From positions 59,117-123,116 of the forward strand of contig PNAA01000046.1 of NCBI GenBank assembly GCA_003169975.1: a DNA stretch of 64,000 bases, written 5' to 3'. Origin of the DNA: Spartobacteria bacterium (GTDB lineage: Bacteria; Verrucomicrobiota; Verrucomicrobiia; Chthoniobacterales; UBA10450). Below the pieces are notes generated by a model. That model worked only from the letters and a program-made list of their open reading frames with translations, was not told where the DNA came from and did no database searches. The position numbers were made by a program, and so were the translations under genes. This document shows, one piece after another, positions 56,024 to 63,793 of this stretch (the first letter of the stretch is position 1; the number at the start of each line of letters is the position of its first letter).

Positions 56024-56190
56024 AGGGTTGCTCAGAGTGCCGGTTTTGCGATCACATTCGTTCGTCGACTTCCAGTAGGCGACAAACCCCGGTAGTGTCT
56101 TAATTTAAGACACCACCCAAACCCCGCGAAGATTGACAAGATCAACGCGAGTAAAATCGTGGCTCCAGTCCACTTTAGAATCCGTTTCAT
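56024..56190 (-). pseudogene. Broken membrane-anchor extension of the 55043 oxidoreductase
   Basis: The upper part encodes MKRILKWTGATILLALILS and matches the anchor of 53151. The lower part, in another frame, encodes FVAYWKSTNECDRKTGTLSNP running into MKAIV. A 27-bp palindrome (56091-56117) plus an 8-bp CAAACCCC duplication lies at the break. Removing the 35 bases restores GFVAYW in frame, matching the paralogue GFVAYW exactly. Confidence 0.85.
56083..56125. mobile_element. Palindromic mini-insertion with 8-bp target duplication
   Basis: The 27-bp inverted repeat GGTAGTGTCTTAA-T-TTAAGACACCACC (one arm mismatch) at 56091-56117 is flanked by CAAACCCC at 56083-56090 and again at 56118-56125. 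Duplication of the flank is a mark of transposase-mediated insertion. It is too small to encode anything. It is probably the joined terminal repeats of a larger element that has deleted internally, or a tiny non-autonomous unit. Confidence 0.8.
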
Positions 56191-56194
56191 GCGC

Positions 56195-56911
56195 CTAATC
56201 AACCGCGGCCGGTTGAACCGCACTTGGAACAACGGTCGGCACCTTTGCGCCCATGATCAAAAGCCAAAGCATGATGGCCAACTCTCCAAACAGGACCGGC
56301 TGTGCCCAGCGGAAAGCGGCCCCGTAGTAATCTGGGAAGAATAATGCTGTCACGCTGAGAGCCACATATCCGAAACAGTTGATCATTAGCCAGACACCGA
56401 TGAATCGTGGCAGAAAACCGGAGCGAAAGACGAGGAGGCCAAAGGGAAAGAGCCATAGCCCCCAAAACATTTCATCGATAGAGATCCCTTGGCTGTGCAA
56501 CCGGACAAAAAGATAACCCAGTGCATCCCGTTGCGATTTGTCGAAGACAGCGAGAAAATCCGCGCCCCGGAAGACAGTTAGCGCGGCGATATTGTTGAGC
56601 GCGTTGAGAAATCCTACCGCGGCCGAAACCAGAACGAACGCGACCATCAGGCCGGCCCAGGTTTTATTTACTCCGCTAAGCAAGCGATAGAGAGCGACCG
56701 CGAGACAGATGAAAATGACCGACCCGATGAGATCGGCGAGAATCGCAAGACGAAACATGGTCTCGTGAGCAAGGATATTATTGGCCGTCGCGGCCAGATT
56801 ACCGCGCACGATCAGTTTGCTCGGAACATACATTAGGCTGAATGGCCCGGTGACTACCATCGAGAGATAAATAGCGCCGGCGATGCGCGCGGCTTTCTTG
56901 AGTGGGTGCAT
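56195..56911 (-). CDS. DUF4386 membrane protein, copy 2
   Basis: A 238-residue paralogue of 54299 (MHPLKKAARIAGAIYLSMVVTGPFSLMYVPSKLIVRGNLAATANNI). Several membrane segments, the last ones FWGLWLFPFGLLVFRSGFLP and GYVALSVTALFF. Located four bases upstream of the broken oxidoreductase anchor, keeping the pair order seen at 53151-55012. Function unknown. Confidence 0.78.
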   Translation of the reverse strand: MHPLKKAARIAGAIYLSMVVTGPFSLMYVPSKLIVRGNLAATANNILAHETMFRLAILADLIGSVIFICLAVALYRLLSGVNKTWAGLMVAFVLVSAAVGFLNALNNIAALTVFRGADFLAVFDKSQRDALGYLFVRLHSQGISIDEMFWGLWLFPFGLLVFRSGFLPRFIGVWLMINCFGYVALSVTALFFPDYYGAAFRWAQPVLFGELAIMLWLLIMGAKVPTVVPSAVQPAAVD

Positions 56912-56952
56912 GGATTTCTCTCCTTTGTCAGTTTGTTAGGTGTGCAGGTTGA

Positions 56953-57900
56953 TCACAGCGGTCCGCGATAACGGCGGAGACGCACTGCGGCAGCGAGGAA
57001 GGCCACGGCGAAGACGAACCCGATCCAAAGACCGGGCGTGCTGATAAATTTCAACGGAGCGAGCTGGCTGAGCCAATCGACCACGGGAATGACCGCATGA
57101 TGCGGCGGCGGCACGAGGACGAACGCGTCCTCGTAGCTGCCAAAGACGCGGTGCCCAAGCAGGTGGAGGAAGTGCGTCGTGTTGAAAGCGATCTTTTCGA
57201 CGATGCAGACCGCGAGCCACGGGAGCACCGCCCAAAGAAAAGTCGCGCGCCGCGCCCAGGCGGAAACGAGCAGCAGCCAGCCATAGACCGGCGCCCCCCA
57301 GAGGACGGACGTGACGATGCTGTAGAGGAGAATGACCGAGAGCTGGAAAAACTGCAGCCGCTCCCATGTCGTGGCGCCGAGGCCGAAGGGCACGAGGGTG
57401 AGAGTGCTAAGCAAGAGGATGATCAACTGCGTGACTTCGATGAGCACGAATGTGATCACGGGCAAAATCAGCATCGGAATGATCACTTTCGCGAGCACAC
57501 TCGTTAGGTCGGAAACCGGGAGCGATTTCCAAAAGAGGATGCTGCGATCGCGGCGTTCGCCGTGGAGCGCGTCGAGGCAATAAAAAATGCCGACGAGAAA
57601 CGCCGCCAGCATGAGCATCAGGGCCGCGGCATCGTAGGGCCCTTCGATGATCGCCCGCTGCCGAACCGGATCGAGCAAGAGAAGCGCGCGCCGGCGATGC
57701 GGCAAGCCAATTGCGCTGATCGCGTAGCCGAACAGCACCAAGCCGGCCACGATCAGCGGCGCGATGTAGATCGAACGGTTCTCCCACAACTCACGCCGCA
57801 CCGACCAGTAAAGTGGCCGAGTCGCGGAAATGTTGTAGCTGGGGTCGGTGACCCCGGCATTTCCGCTAGTGTCAGGCGCAGTGTTCGATTCGGTATTCAT
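56953..57900 (-). CDS. ABC-2 type transporter permease
   Basis: A 315-residue membrane protein with six hydrophobic segments (IAPLIVAGLVLFGYAI; ALMLMLAAFLVGIFY; MLILPVITFVLIEVTQLIILLL; LWGAPVYGWLLLVSAW; IGFVFAVAFLAAAVRL). The N-terminal cytosolic part has a GVTDPSYN sequence that comes from a GTAGCTGGGGTCGGTGACCCCGGC palindromic unit (57831-57858). It is coupled to the ATPase by a 4-base overlap. A YtrA-type regulator lies upstream. Confidence 0.8.
   Translation of the reverse strand: MNTESNTAPDTSGNAGVTDPSYNISATRPLYWSVRRELWENRSIYIAPLIVAGLVLFGYAISAIGLPHRRRALLLLDPVRQRAIIEGPYDAAALMLMLAAFLVGIFYCLDALHGERRDRSILFWKSLPVSDLTSVLAKVIIPMLILPVITFVLIEVTQLIILLLSTLTLVPFGLGATTWERLQFFQLSVILLYSIVTSVLWGAPVYGWLLLVSAWARRATFLWAVLPWLAVCIVEKIAFNTTHFLHLLGHRVFGSYEDAFVLVPPPHHAVIPVVDWLSQLAPLKFISTPGLWIGFVFAVAFLAAAVRLRRYRGPL
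57831..57858. repeat. GGGGTCGGTGACCCC palindromic unit inside the permease gene
   Basis: TTGTAGCTGGGGTCGGTGACCCCGGC matches the half-units of the 7285-7404 element and of 50107-50131 and 59321-59346. It lies in the 5' end of the ABC permease coding sequence. Confidence 0.7.
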
Positions 57901-58784
57901 CTAGCTGCGTCTCCCTGGCTCGCCGTAGCCTCGTGCGAAGGCCGGCCCATCACCGCCACAAACAAATCCGCGATGCTCGGCCGGCGCACTTCGCCAAGCG
58001 CAGCGAGTTGGCCACGATCGACATTTTCGAAAAGCAGCACGCTACGGCCGAACACCGGGCGCTCGTGCATCGGCTTCAGTGCCCGCGCCGCGGCGACCTG
58101 CTCCGGATTCACCATCACTTCCAGATAGCGCGAGTCGAATTCCTCCATGCTGCACTCGAGCACGATCCGACCGCGGTCGATGAACATGAGATCGGTGAGG
58201 ACGTCCTGGATCTCTTCCACTTGATGCGTGGTCACAACGATGGTGCGGCTTTTGTCGAAGTAATCGTTCAGCAGTGAATCGTAGAACTGCTTGCGATACA
58301 GAATGTCCAGGCCAAGCGTCGGCTCATCCAGCACGAGCAACTTCGCGTCGATCGCCATCACCAGCGCGAGGTGCAACTGCGCCACCATCCCCTTCGAGAG
58401 TTCCCGCACCTTGCTCGCGCGCTTGATGATCGTCTTCGCCAGAAAACCTTCCGCCTTCGCGCGATCGAATCGCGGATGCACCCCGGCGACATAATCGAGC
58501 ATCTGCGAAACGCGCATCCAGCGCGGCAACACCGCGACATCGGCAATGAAAGAGACATCACACATGAGTTGCTCGCGCTCGGCCCAGGGATCGCGTCCGA
58601 GCACGGTCAATTTTCCCTCATACGGGGTGAGGCCGAGAATCGCGTCGAGCGCGGTCGTCTTGCCTGCGCCGTTGGGACCGATGAGTCCAAGGATGCGGCC
58701 CTCTTCGACCCGCAAATCGACGCCGTCCAGCGCGATCGTTGTGCCAAAGACCTTGCGGAGACCGCGTGCTTCTATGCAGGCCAT
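57897..58784 (-). CDS. ABC transporter ATP-binding protein
   Basis: A 295-residue ATPase. Walker A GPNGAGKTTALDAIL, signature LSKGMVAQLHLALV, Walker B LLVLDEPTLGLDIL and the H-loop VTTHQVEEIQDV. Resembles the ATPases of YtrB-type exporters in GntR-controlled operons. Starts at ATG 58784, 4 bases after the regulator stop on the same strand. Overlaps the permease by 4 bases. Confidence 0.9.
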   Translation of the reverse strand: MACIEARGLRKVFGTTIALDGVDLRVEEGRILGLIGPNGAGKTTALDAILGLTPYEGKLTVLGRDPWAEREQLMCDVSFIADVAVLPRWMRVSQMLDYVAGVHPRFDRAKAEGFLAKTIIKRASKVRELSKGMVAQLHLALVMAIDAKLLVLDEPTLGLDILYRKQFYDSLLNDYFDKSRTIVVTTHQVEEIQDVLTDLMFIDRGRIVLECSMEEFDSRYLEVMVNPEQVAAARALKPMHERPVFGRSVLLFENVDRGQLAALGEVRRPSIADLFVAVMGRPSHEATASQGDAAR

Positions 58785-58788
58785 GCCT

Positions 58789-59181
58789 TCAGCGCTCCCC
58801 CTTCGCGGTCTTCGCCGCCGACCGGCGGGTTGCGGCGGCTTTCATCAGTTCTTTCGGCGTCAGACCGAGCCGCTGGATCGTCGCGGCGACCCGGGGCCAT
58901 TCTTCGGCCAGAAACTTCTGGCGTTCGCCCCGCAGCAGAAGATCCCGGGCGCCGGCCTTGACGAACATCCCGAGGCCTCGCTTCTTCTCGACCAGTTGCT
59001 CGTCGACCAGCTGCTGATAGGCCTTGAGAACCGTGAGCGGATTGACCCGAAATTCCGCCGCGACATTGCGCACGGACGGCAACGGATCGCCTTCCTTGAG
59101 CACGCCATCGAGGATCATGTGGACGCCCCGGTCGCGCAGCTGGCGGTAAATTGGCTGACGGTCGTTCCACGCACTATCCAT
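58789..59181 (-). CDS. GntR-family transcriptional regulator (YtrA type)
   Basis: A 130-residue repressor with a winged-helix domain (PIYRQLRDRGVHMILDGVLKEGDPLPSVRNVAAEFRVNPLTVLKAYQQL, the GntR signature) and a short helical C-terminal dimer domain, as in YtrA-like regulators that control adjacent ABC genes. It heads the operon. A perfect inverted repeat upstream (59207-59228) is its probable operator. Confidence 0.9.
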   Translation of the reverse strand: MDSAWNDRQPIYRQLRDRGVHMILDGVLKEGDPLPSVRNVAAEFRVNPLTVLKAYQQLVDEQLVEKKRGLGMFVKAGARDLLLRGERQKFLAEEWPRVAATIQRLGLTPKELMKAAATRRSAAKTAKGER

Positions 59182-59206
59182 TCTATGTTCCCGGGCGCCT
59201 CATATG

Positions 59207-59228
59207 GTGTTGTAGTTCACTACAACAC
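59207..59228. promoter_or_regulatory. Probable operator of the GntR-ABC operon
   Basis: GTGTTGTAG-TTCA-CTACAACAC: perfect 9-base arms around a 4-base spacer, 25 bases upstream of the GntR ATG. GntR-type (YtrA) proteins bind such dyads near their promoters and are usually autoregulated. The role is inferred from form and position. Confidence 0.65.
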
Positions 59229-59302
59229 AGGCTCATTGGCAAACTCTTTTTTGTTTTTTTTTGCCGCTGTTCCTGCCCCCCTGCGTGCCTACAAGGGAGA
59301 AA

Positions 59303-59434
59303 TCAGTGGAGCGGCGCTCGCTGTAGCCGGGGTCGGTGCCCCCCCGAACTCGGTTCTTGCGCCAGGACTGCGCCTGCAAACAAAAGCGTAGCCGCGCAAA
59401 ATACAACGATCAGGAATTGTAAATGTGTTGTCAT
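59303..59434 (-). CDS. Small peptide with repeated leader
   Basis: A 43-residue frame: MTTHLQFLIVVFCAATLLFAGAVLAQ then EPSSGGHRPRLQR. It carries the leader cassette also found at 50111 and 52380; the short tail overlaps a palindromic unit (59321-59346) and is unlikely to be functional. Its ATG lies 37 bases from the 59471 start, on the other strand. Confidence 0.4.
   Translation of the reverse strand: MTTHLQFLIVVFCAATLLFAGAVLAQEPSSGGHRPRLQRAPLH
59321..59346. repeat. GGGGTCGGTGCCCCC palindromic unit
   Basis: CTGTAGCCGGGGTCGGTGCCCCCCC resembles the units at 7285, 50107 and 57831. Located next to the third leader cassette. Confidence 0.6.
59345..59434 (-). repeat. Repeated leader-peptide cassette, copy 3
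   Basis: DNA encoding MTTHLQFLIVVFCAATLLFAGAVLAQEPSS; related to copies 1 and 2 in both DNA and protein, including the bases before the start codon. Confidence 0.7.
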
Positions 59435-59470
59435 AAGAACGAGAATTCTTTTGATCCCGGAAAGCTTGAA

Positions 59471-60115
59471 ATGCCCGCCCCCTCGGGCATCCTCTCGCGC
59501 ATGAGCCTGCTCGGCGGAGAACATCGAAAGTCGTTCCTCAGCCTGCTCTTCGAAGTCGCGTTGATTGCGGTCGGCGTTTTTCTCGCCCTCTGGGCGAACA
59601 ACTGGCATGAGGACCGCGAGCATCGTACGCAGGCTCAGGCCGCCCTGCGCAATTTCGCCGCAGAAATGGAAGAGAATCGCCAGGCCACGCAAAGCAACCG
59701 CCAATATCACGAAGCTCTCGCGCGCGAGCTGCACGCATTTCTCGCGAGCAAGGAAGCGCCGAGCGACGATCGTTTTAATAAGAGCATCCACTTCGAAGGC
59801 ATGCGCCCGGTGATCTTCGAGCACACCGCCTGGGATCTGGCGCTGGCCACGCAAGCCTTGTCCTACCTCAAACCGGATTTAGTTTTCGATATCTCCAAAG
59901 TCTACACCAAGCAAAACGCATTTCAGAAATTGGAAGATAGCTTTCTCGCTTCCGCCTTTACCCCGGCCGGTCTTTCGAGCAACGACTTCAAAGGCCTGGC
60001 CCCCGCCATGGAATTCTACCTCATCGACGTGAACCAGTTGGAGCCCGCGATGGTGAGCCGCTACGACAAAATCATCCCCGAAGTAAAGCGCGCCCTCTCC
60101 GGCAAAGCCCGCTAG
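59471..60115 (+). CDS. Hypothetical membrane-anchored protein
   Basis: A 214-residue protein from ATG 59471 (a second start at 59501, MSLLGGEHRKSFL, is equally possible). One hydrophobic segment FEVALIAVGVFLALWANNW is near the N-terminus, followed by a helical domain (AALRNFAAEMEENRQATQSN). It resembles DUF6090-like Verrucomicrobia and Bacteroidota proteins in layout only. Function unknown. Confidence 0.6.
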   Translation: MPAPSGILSRMSLLGGEHRKSFLSLLFEVALIAVGVFLALWANNWHEDREHRTQAQAALRNFAAEMEENRQATQSNRQYHEALARELHAFLASKEAPSDDRFNKSIHFEGMRPVIFEHTAWDLALATQALSYLKPDLVFDISKVYTKQNAFQKLEDSFLASAFTPAGLSSNDFKGLAPAMEFYLIDVNQLEPAMVSRYDKIIPEVKRALSGKAR

Positions 60116-60239
60116 CGCTGGTGAAGTGGCGCGGCCGGGATCAGGAAGGGGGATGGGGAGCCAACTATAAAGGAAGAATGATGAGTTAAGAATAGCGGCT
60201 GTCGGACTTCTTCCTTCTTCATTTATCCTTCTGACTTTC

Positions 60240-60334
60240 TCTCCGACCGCGCACTTCGGCCAGGAACTGGTCGGAAAGAATGCTGATGTCGGGTTACTTG
60301 AGGCCAGCGGCGCTGAAGACGTCGATGATCTCGC
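60240..60334 (-). pseudogene. Remnant of HsdR (type I restriction subunit R), C-terminus
   Basis: The reverse strand encodes GEIIDVFSAAGLK-stop-PDISILSDQFLAEVRG. This closely follows the end of type I restriction R subunits (the PDISILSDxFLAEVR motif). A TAA stop at 60294-60296 interrupts it where a Lys codon (AAA) would be expected. Only about 30 codons remain. The rest of hsdR, and hsdM and hsdS, are absent from the window. Confidence 0.75.
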
Positions 60335-60336
60335 CT

Positions 60337-62403
60337 TCAGGCCTTTAAATCGTCCAGAAATTCCGATGCCGGTTCGACACCCGTGACAAGCAGGTGGTCT
60401 CGCGCGCGGGTGCAGGCGACGTAGAGCAAATGTCGTTCAGTATCGTAGATTTCCTGTAGGTCCGCGTCATCTCCGACGGTCTCGATGCGCTCTTGCAACG
60501 GAATAACTTCATCATCACAGGCCATTACGACGACGGCCCGGAATTCCAGCCCCTTCGCCAGATGCATGGTGCTGATCGATGCGTAATTGCTGGTGCCTTC
60601 GACGGTGTCGTCCAGAATTTTGAAAGGGATTCCCGTTTTTTCAACGGCTGCACGAGCGCGTGAGAGTTGCGCAGATGAGCGGACGAAAATGCCAAACTCG
60701 TGCGATACCACGCCTTCCTTTGCGCGATCTGAAATCCAACGACTGACAGTGTCGACTTCCTCCTGCTCGTTCTTGAGAACCTGTATCGATGGGATTGGTC
60801 CGTTGAAGACGGAGACGGTGCCACTTCTATCCTGGAGGTTGCCATCGAGGTCCGACATTTCGGCGCCGAGCAACCGGTCAGATTGAGTGCGGATTTGGTG
60901 GGATGTCCGGTAATTGACGCTGAGGTTTTGAGAACGACTGCGGATGTCGACTCCGAGTTCCAACCACGAGAAAGGTTGTTGAAAAATCCGTTGACCGAGA
61001 TCGCCAGCGAAAAAGAGGCTGTTCGGCCGGTTTCCGCCGAGCGCGGCGAAGAAGCGCAGGTGCGCCACGGTCAAGTCTTGTGCTTCATCCACGACGGCGA
61101 AATCAAATGGCGATGCTTTCTCCTTCGCGATCGTTGCGGCGAGCTTGGTAAAAAGCCCAGACGTCGTAATCAGACCGCGCGCAGCGAGTTTCTCGCGAAG
61201 GCGTTCGAAGATCGACCAGAGGATTGCCTGCTGTTTTTTGGGAATTGTCGTTTTTCGCCCGAGCCGACTGACATTGCGGTAGGCGTCCAAACTGTCCAAC
61301 TGCCATGCATCAACGATCTGTTCCCACTCCGTCACGAGGAATCGCTGGTGGAATTTGTGGTCAGGGATTTCGCTCGCGGCTTCGCGAAGCGACTGTGCGA
61401 TATCTGTGGACGAGGCGAGTTTTGCGTTCCCGAACCGAGATTGATAAAGCCGGATGCCGATTGCATCGATGGAATGCACGTCGATTCGTTCGCCAAGGCG
61501 CGGTTCGTTACTGATCAGCCGGCGCAGTCGCACCCGTAGGGCATTCGCGAGCGTGTCAGAGAACGTCGCCAGCAACACGCGAGCGTCTGGATTGGTCCGG
61601 GCCAGATATGTGGCGCGGTGTAATGCAACGATTGTCTTACCCGTGCCAGCCGAGCCGGCAACGCGGGCAGGCCCCGCATAATCTTTCTCGATGAGGTCTT
61701 GCTGTGCAGGGTGAAGAAAGATCGTCCACTTGTCCCATGGAAATTCCAGGGCACGGGCGAGTTCTTCGACATCATTGATAACGCGAAACCGCCGTTGCGC
61801 ATCGGGGTGTTCGAACGGCGCTGCTGCCGCGACTTCTCTCGGCCTCGGTTTCCCACCAGTCGCAATTTCCAAGAGCGCCTCCGCAGCTTCGGCCGGCAAG
61901 TGCTCAGACACTGTCAGAATGGTGTCTTCGTCGGCGTCGCGAACGTCATCGAGCCACTCTACGGGAATGCCATAGCTGAGTAGCGCCTCATCGGACAGAT
62001 TCGCGAAAGGTTTTCCTTTCGCCTGAATCTGCGGCGGAGCTTCAACATATGTAGGAATAACAATTTCCTGAACTCGCTCTCGGATCTCCACCAACTGCGC
62101 TGCACCGGTTTTCGGATGTGTCTCCAATCGTCGCCGCTCCGCCCAAGCGTAGGCGGCGTCGTGGTGATCAACGTAGCAGAGGAGAAAACTCGCCTGGGTT
62201 TTGTGCACTATCAGCCGGATGTCGCGGCTGACGCGAGCAGACCAGAAGTTCTTGTCCTTCGCGTTGTCGATCCGATGCAATGCCATCCCCGGATTGACCG
62301 GGTTCATCTGAAAATCGAAGGCAGTTGTCTTCACCGCCTTTTGCGCGTCGCCCGTTAGCCGCGCAAGGCTGTCGGTGAATGTATCAGCAATAAGAAAGTC
62401 CAT
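60337..62403 (-). CDS. RelE-like domain fused to a UvrD/Rep-type helicase
   Basis: A 688-residue protein. Residues 1-95 resemble a RelE/ParE mRNA-interferase fold (ALHRIDNAKDKNFWSARVSRDIRLIVHK, then LLCYVDHHDAAYAWAERR). Then comes a superfamily 1A helicase: Walker A VAGSAGTGKTIVAL, motif II VVDEAQDL, motif III FFAGDLGQRI, motif V STMHLAKGLEFRAVV and motif VI LYVACTRARDHLLVTG. The RelE-like part is the unusual feature. It lies in a likely defence island beside the TIR gene. The start is ATG at 62403. Confidence 0.85.
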   Translation of the reverse strand: MDFLIADTFTDSLARLTGDAQKAVKTTAFDFQMNPVNPGMALHRIDNAKDKNFWSARVSRDIRLIVHKTQASFLLCYVDHHDAAYAWAERRRLETHPKTGAAQLVEIRERVQEIVIPTYVEAPPQIQAKGKPFANLSDEALLSYGIPVEWLDDVRDADEDTILTVSEHLPAEAAEALLEIATGGKPRPREVAAAAPFEHPDAQRRFRVINDVEELARALEFPWDKWTIFLHPAQQDLIEKDYAGPARVAGSAGTGKTIVALHRATYLARTNPDARVLLATFSDTLANALRVRLRRLISNEPRLGERIDVHSIDAIGIRLYQSRFGNAKLASSTDIAQSLREAASEIPDHKFHQRFLVTEWEQIVDAWQLDSLDAYRNVSRLGRKTTIPKKQQAILWSIFERLREKLAARGLITTSGLFTKLAATIAKEKASPFDFAVVDEAQDLTVAHLRFFAALGGNRPNSLFFAGDLGQRIFQQPFSWLELGVDIRSRSQNLSVNYRTSHQIRTQSDRLLGAEMSDLDGNLQDRSGTVSVFNGPIPSIQVLKNEQEEVDTVSRWISDRAKEGVVSHEFGIFVRSSAQLSRARAAVEKTGIPFKILDDTVEGTSNYASISTMHLAKGLEFRAVVVMACDDEVIPLQERIETVGDDADLQEIYDTERHLLYVACTRARDHLLVTGVEPASEFLDDLKA

Positions 62404-62493
62404 ACAGACTTCTACCGCGCGAGACGACGAGGCTGCCGTCGAGCAGCGCTGCCAGAAGGGGTTCGCTTTTTGTCTCGGGTGGTCTTAGCTCTT

Positions 62494-63738
62494 TCATTTC
62501 CTTCCCACCAGACGGTTAACTGCATCGGTGATTCTAAAGGCTATCTCCTCTGGAGTACATCCCACTGCTTCAATGCGGAAAATGTCACCGATGATTGTCG
62601 GAACGGGGGTCTCGTCCAACCGTATAATCAGCAAAGGAATGCTGTTCTCAACGAGCCGAGAGACAGCCGAGCGAAGCTCTCTATTCACCCAAGGCGCATC
62701 GACACAGCTGCGCGACCAGAAGATCACGTAATGGGTCATACTTTGAAGGGCGCGATCTAGTTCTTCAACAAGAGACTGCGACGGGACAAGCTGTTCTTCA
62801 TCGAACCAAACGCCGACGCCCTGCGCCTTGATCGCCGAAGCGACTTGACGGACCACCGCCTTTTCCGTCGAGCGATGGCTCAAAAAGAGTAAATGTGGTG
62901 ATCGTCGATGTGAAGTCCTGCGGTCACGGTCCCGGTTGGCCTGCTCAACTAAGAATTCCGCGATTCGCGTTAACCACGTTGTGTTGTGAGGGCAGCCCTC
63001 AAGCCACACGTCGCTCGAAACTGCTCCGGTTATGAGGACGGCGAAGCCGCTCCCGCGCTGGGCGACCGAGCCAAAAGGACTGGGATCAAGAGTATCAACC
63101 CACCTGTCCAGATGTAGAGTTCCTGTTGTGTCGCGGTTGCAGGAAACGAGGATAGACTCGAATGAGACTAGAGGAACTGGAAGACCAGCTAGCACTGCCG
63201 GAATTCCTTCGTACATCGGCCGAAGCCAATCCGATAACACCATCTTGTCTGGCTTACACAAGATCTGCCTGTAGCCTTTCCAGTATGATGTTTCGTCCGA
63301 AGCGTAGACGGGGTGGCGGCTATCCTTCTCCCCGTACTTGGCGAATGCCTTAAAAAAACTACCGGCTTCCCGGTATTGGTCTTTCTGTTCGTACAGGAGG
63401 TTCTGGTCTACATCAGCAACAATCAGCACACCGCCGTTTGCACAGAACTCCTCAGCTATCTTTCTCGGAATTTTCCACAATCCGCCTTCATTGGCGAAGA
63501 GGCCTCCCTCAACATAAATGATGTTCGGACGGAACTGTCTGAGGAGATCGTGACTCAAGATGTCTTGCTTTAGGTCGTCCTCGGTCACTTTCGAATACGG
63601 CTCGTCATCGTAGACTAAGTGACCCAGCAGGATTTCGTCGGATAAATCCTTAAAGCGGTCGTAGAGTACTCTGCCGGAAAGGGCATTGCGCCCGTTCATA
63701 GACAGCAATTTCTGGAGATAGATGGTTCGAAGCTTCAC
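62494..63738 (-). CDS. TIR-domain protein with ThuA/GATase-like N-terminal domain
   Basis: A 414-residue protein. The C-terminal about 130 residues form a TIR domain (HLLFLSHRSTEKAVVRQVA, GVGVWFDEEQLVPSQS, YVIFWSRSCVDAPWVNREL with the Glu that is catalytic in NAD-cleaving TIRs). The N-terminal 280 residues look like a glutamine amidotransferase/ThuA-type alpha-beta fold (NIIYVEGGLFANEGG; NGGVLIVADVDQNLL; GFAVLITGAVSSDVW), without a recognised Cys-His-Glu triad. The GTG start (63738) is uncertain; an ATG lies 13 codons later (MNGRNALSG). Confidence 0.75.
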   Translation of the reverse strand: MKLRTIYLQKLLSMNGRNALSGRVLYDRFKDLSDEILLGHLVYDDEPYSKVTEDDLKQDILSHDLLRQFRPNIIYVEGGLFANEGGLWKIPRKIAEEFCANGGVLIVADVDQNLLYEQKDQYREAGSFFKAFAKYGEKDSRHPVYASDETSYWKGYRQILCKPDKMVLSDWLRPMYEGIPAVLAGLPVPLVSFESILVSCNRDTTGTLHLDRWVDTLDPSPFGSVAQRGSGFAVLITGAVSSDVWLEGCPHNTTWLTRIAEFLVEQANRDRDRRTSHRRSPHLLFLSHRSTEKAVVRQVASAIKAQGVGVWFDEEQLVPSQSLVEELDRALQSMTHYVIFWSRSCVDAPWVNRELRSAVSRLVENSIPLLIIRLDETPVPTIIGDIFRIEAVGCTPEEIAFRITDAVNRLVGRK

Positions 63739-63793
63739 ACGCTAAAAGACATAGGAGACTGAACCATCGGTTTTGGCTTAAGTTGTTTCAGCT

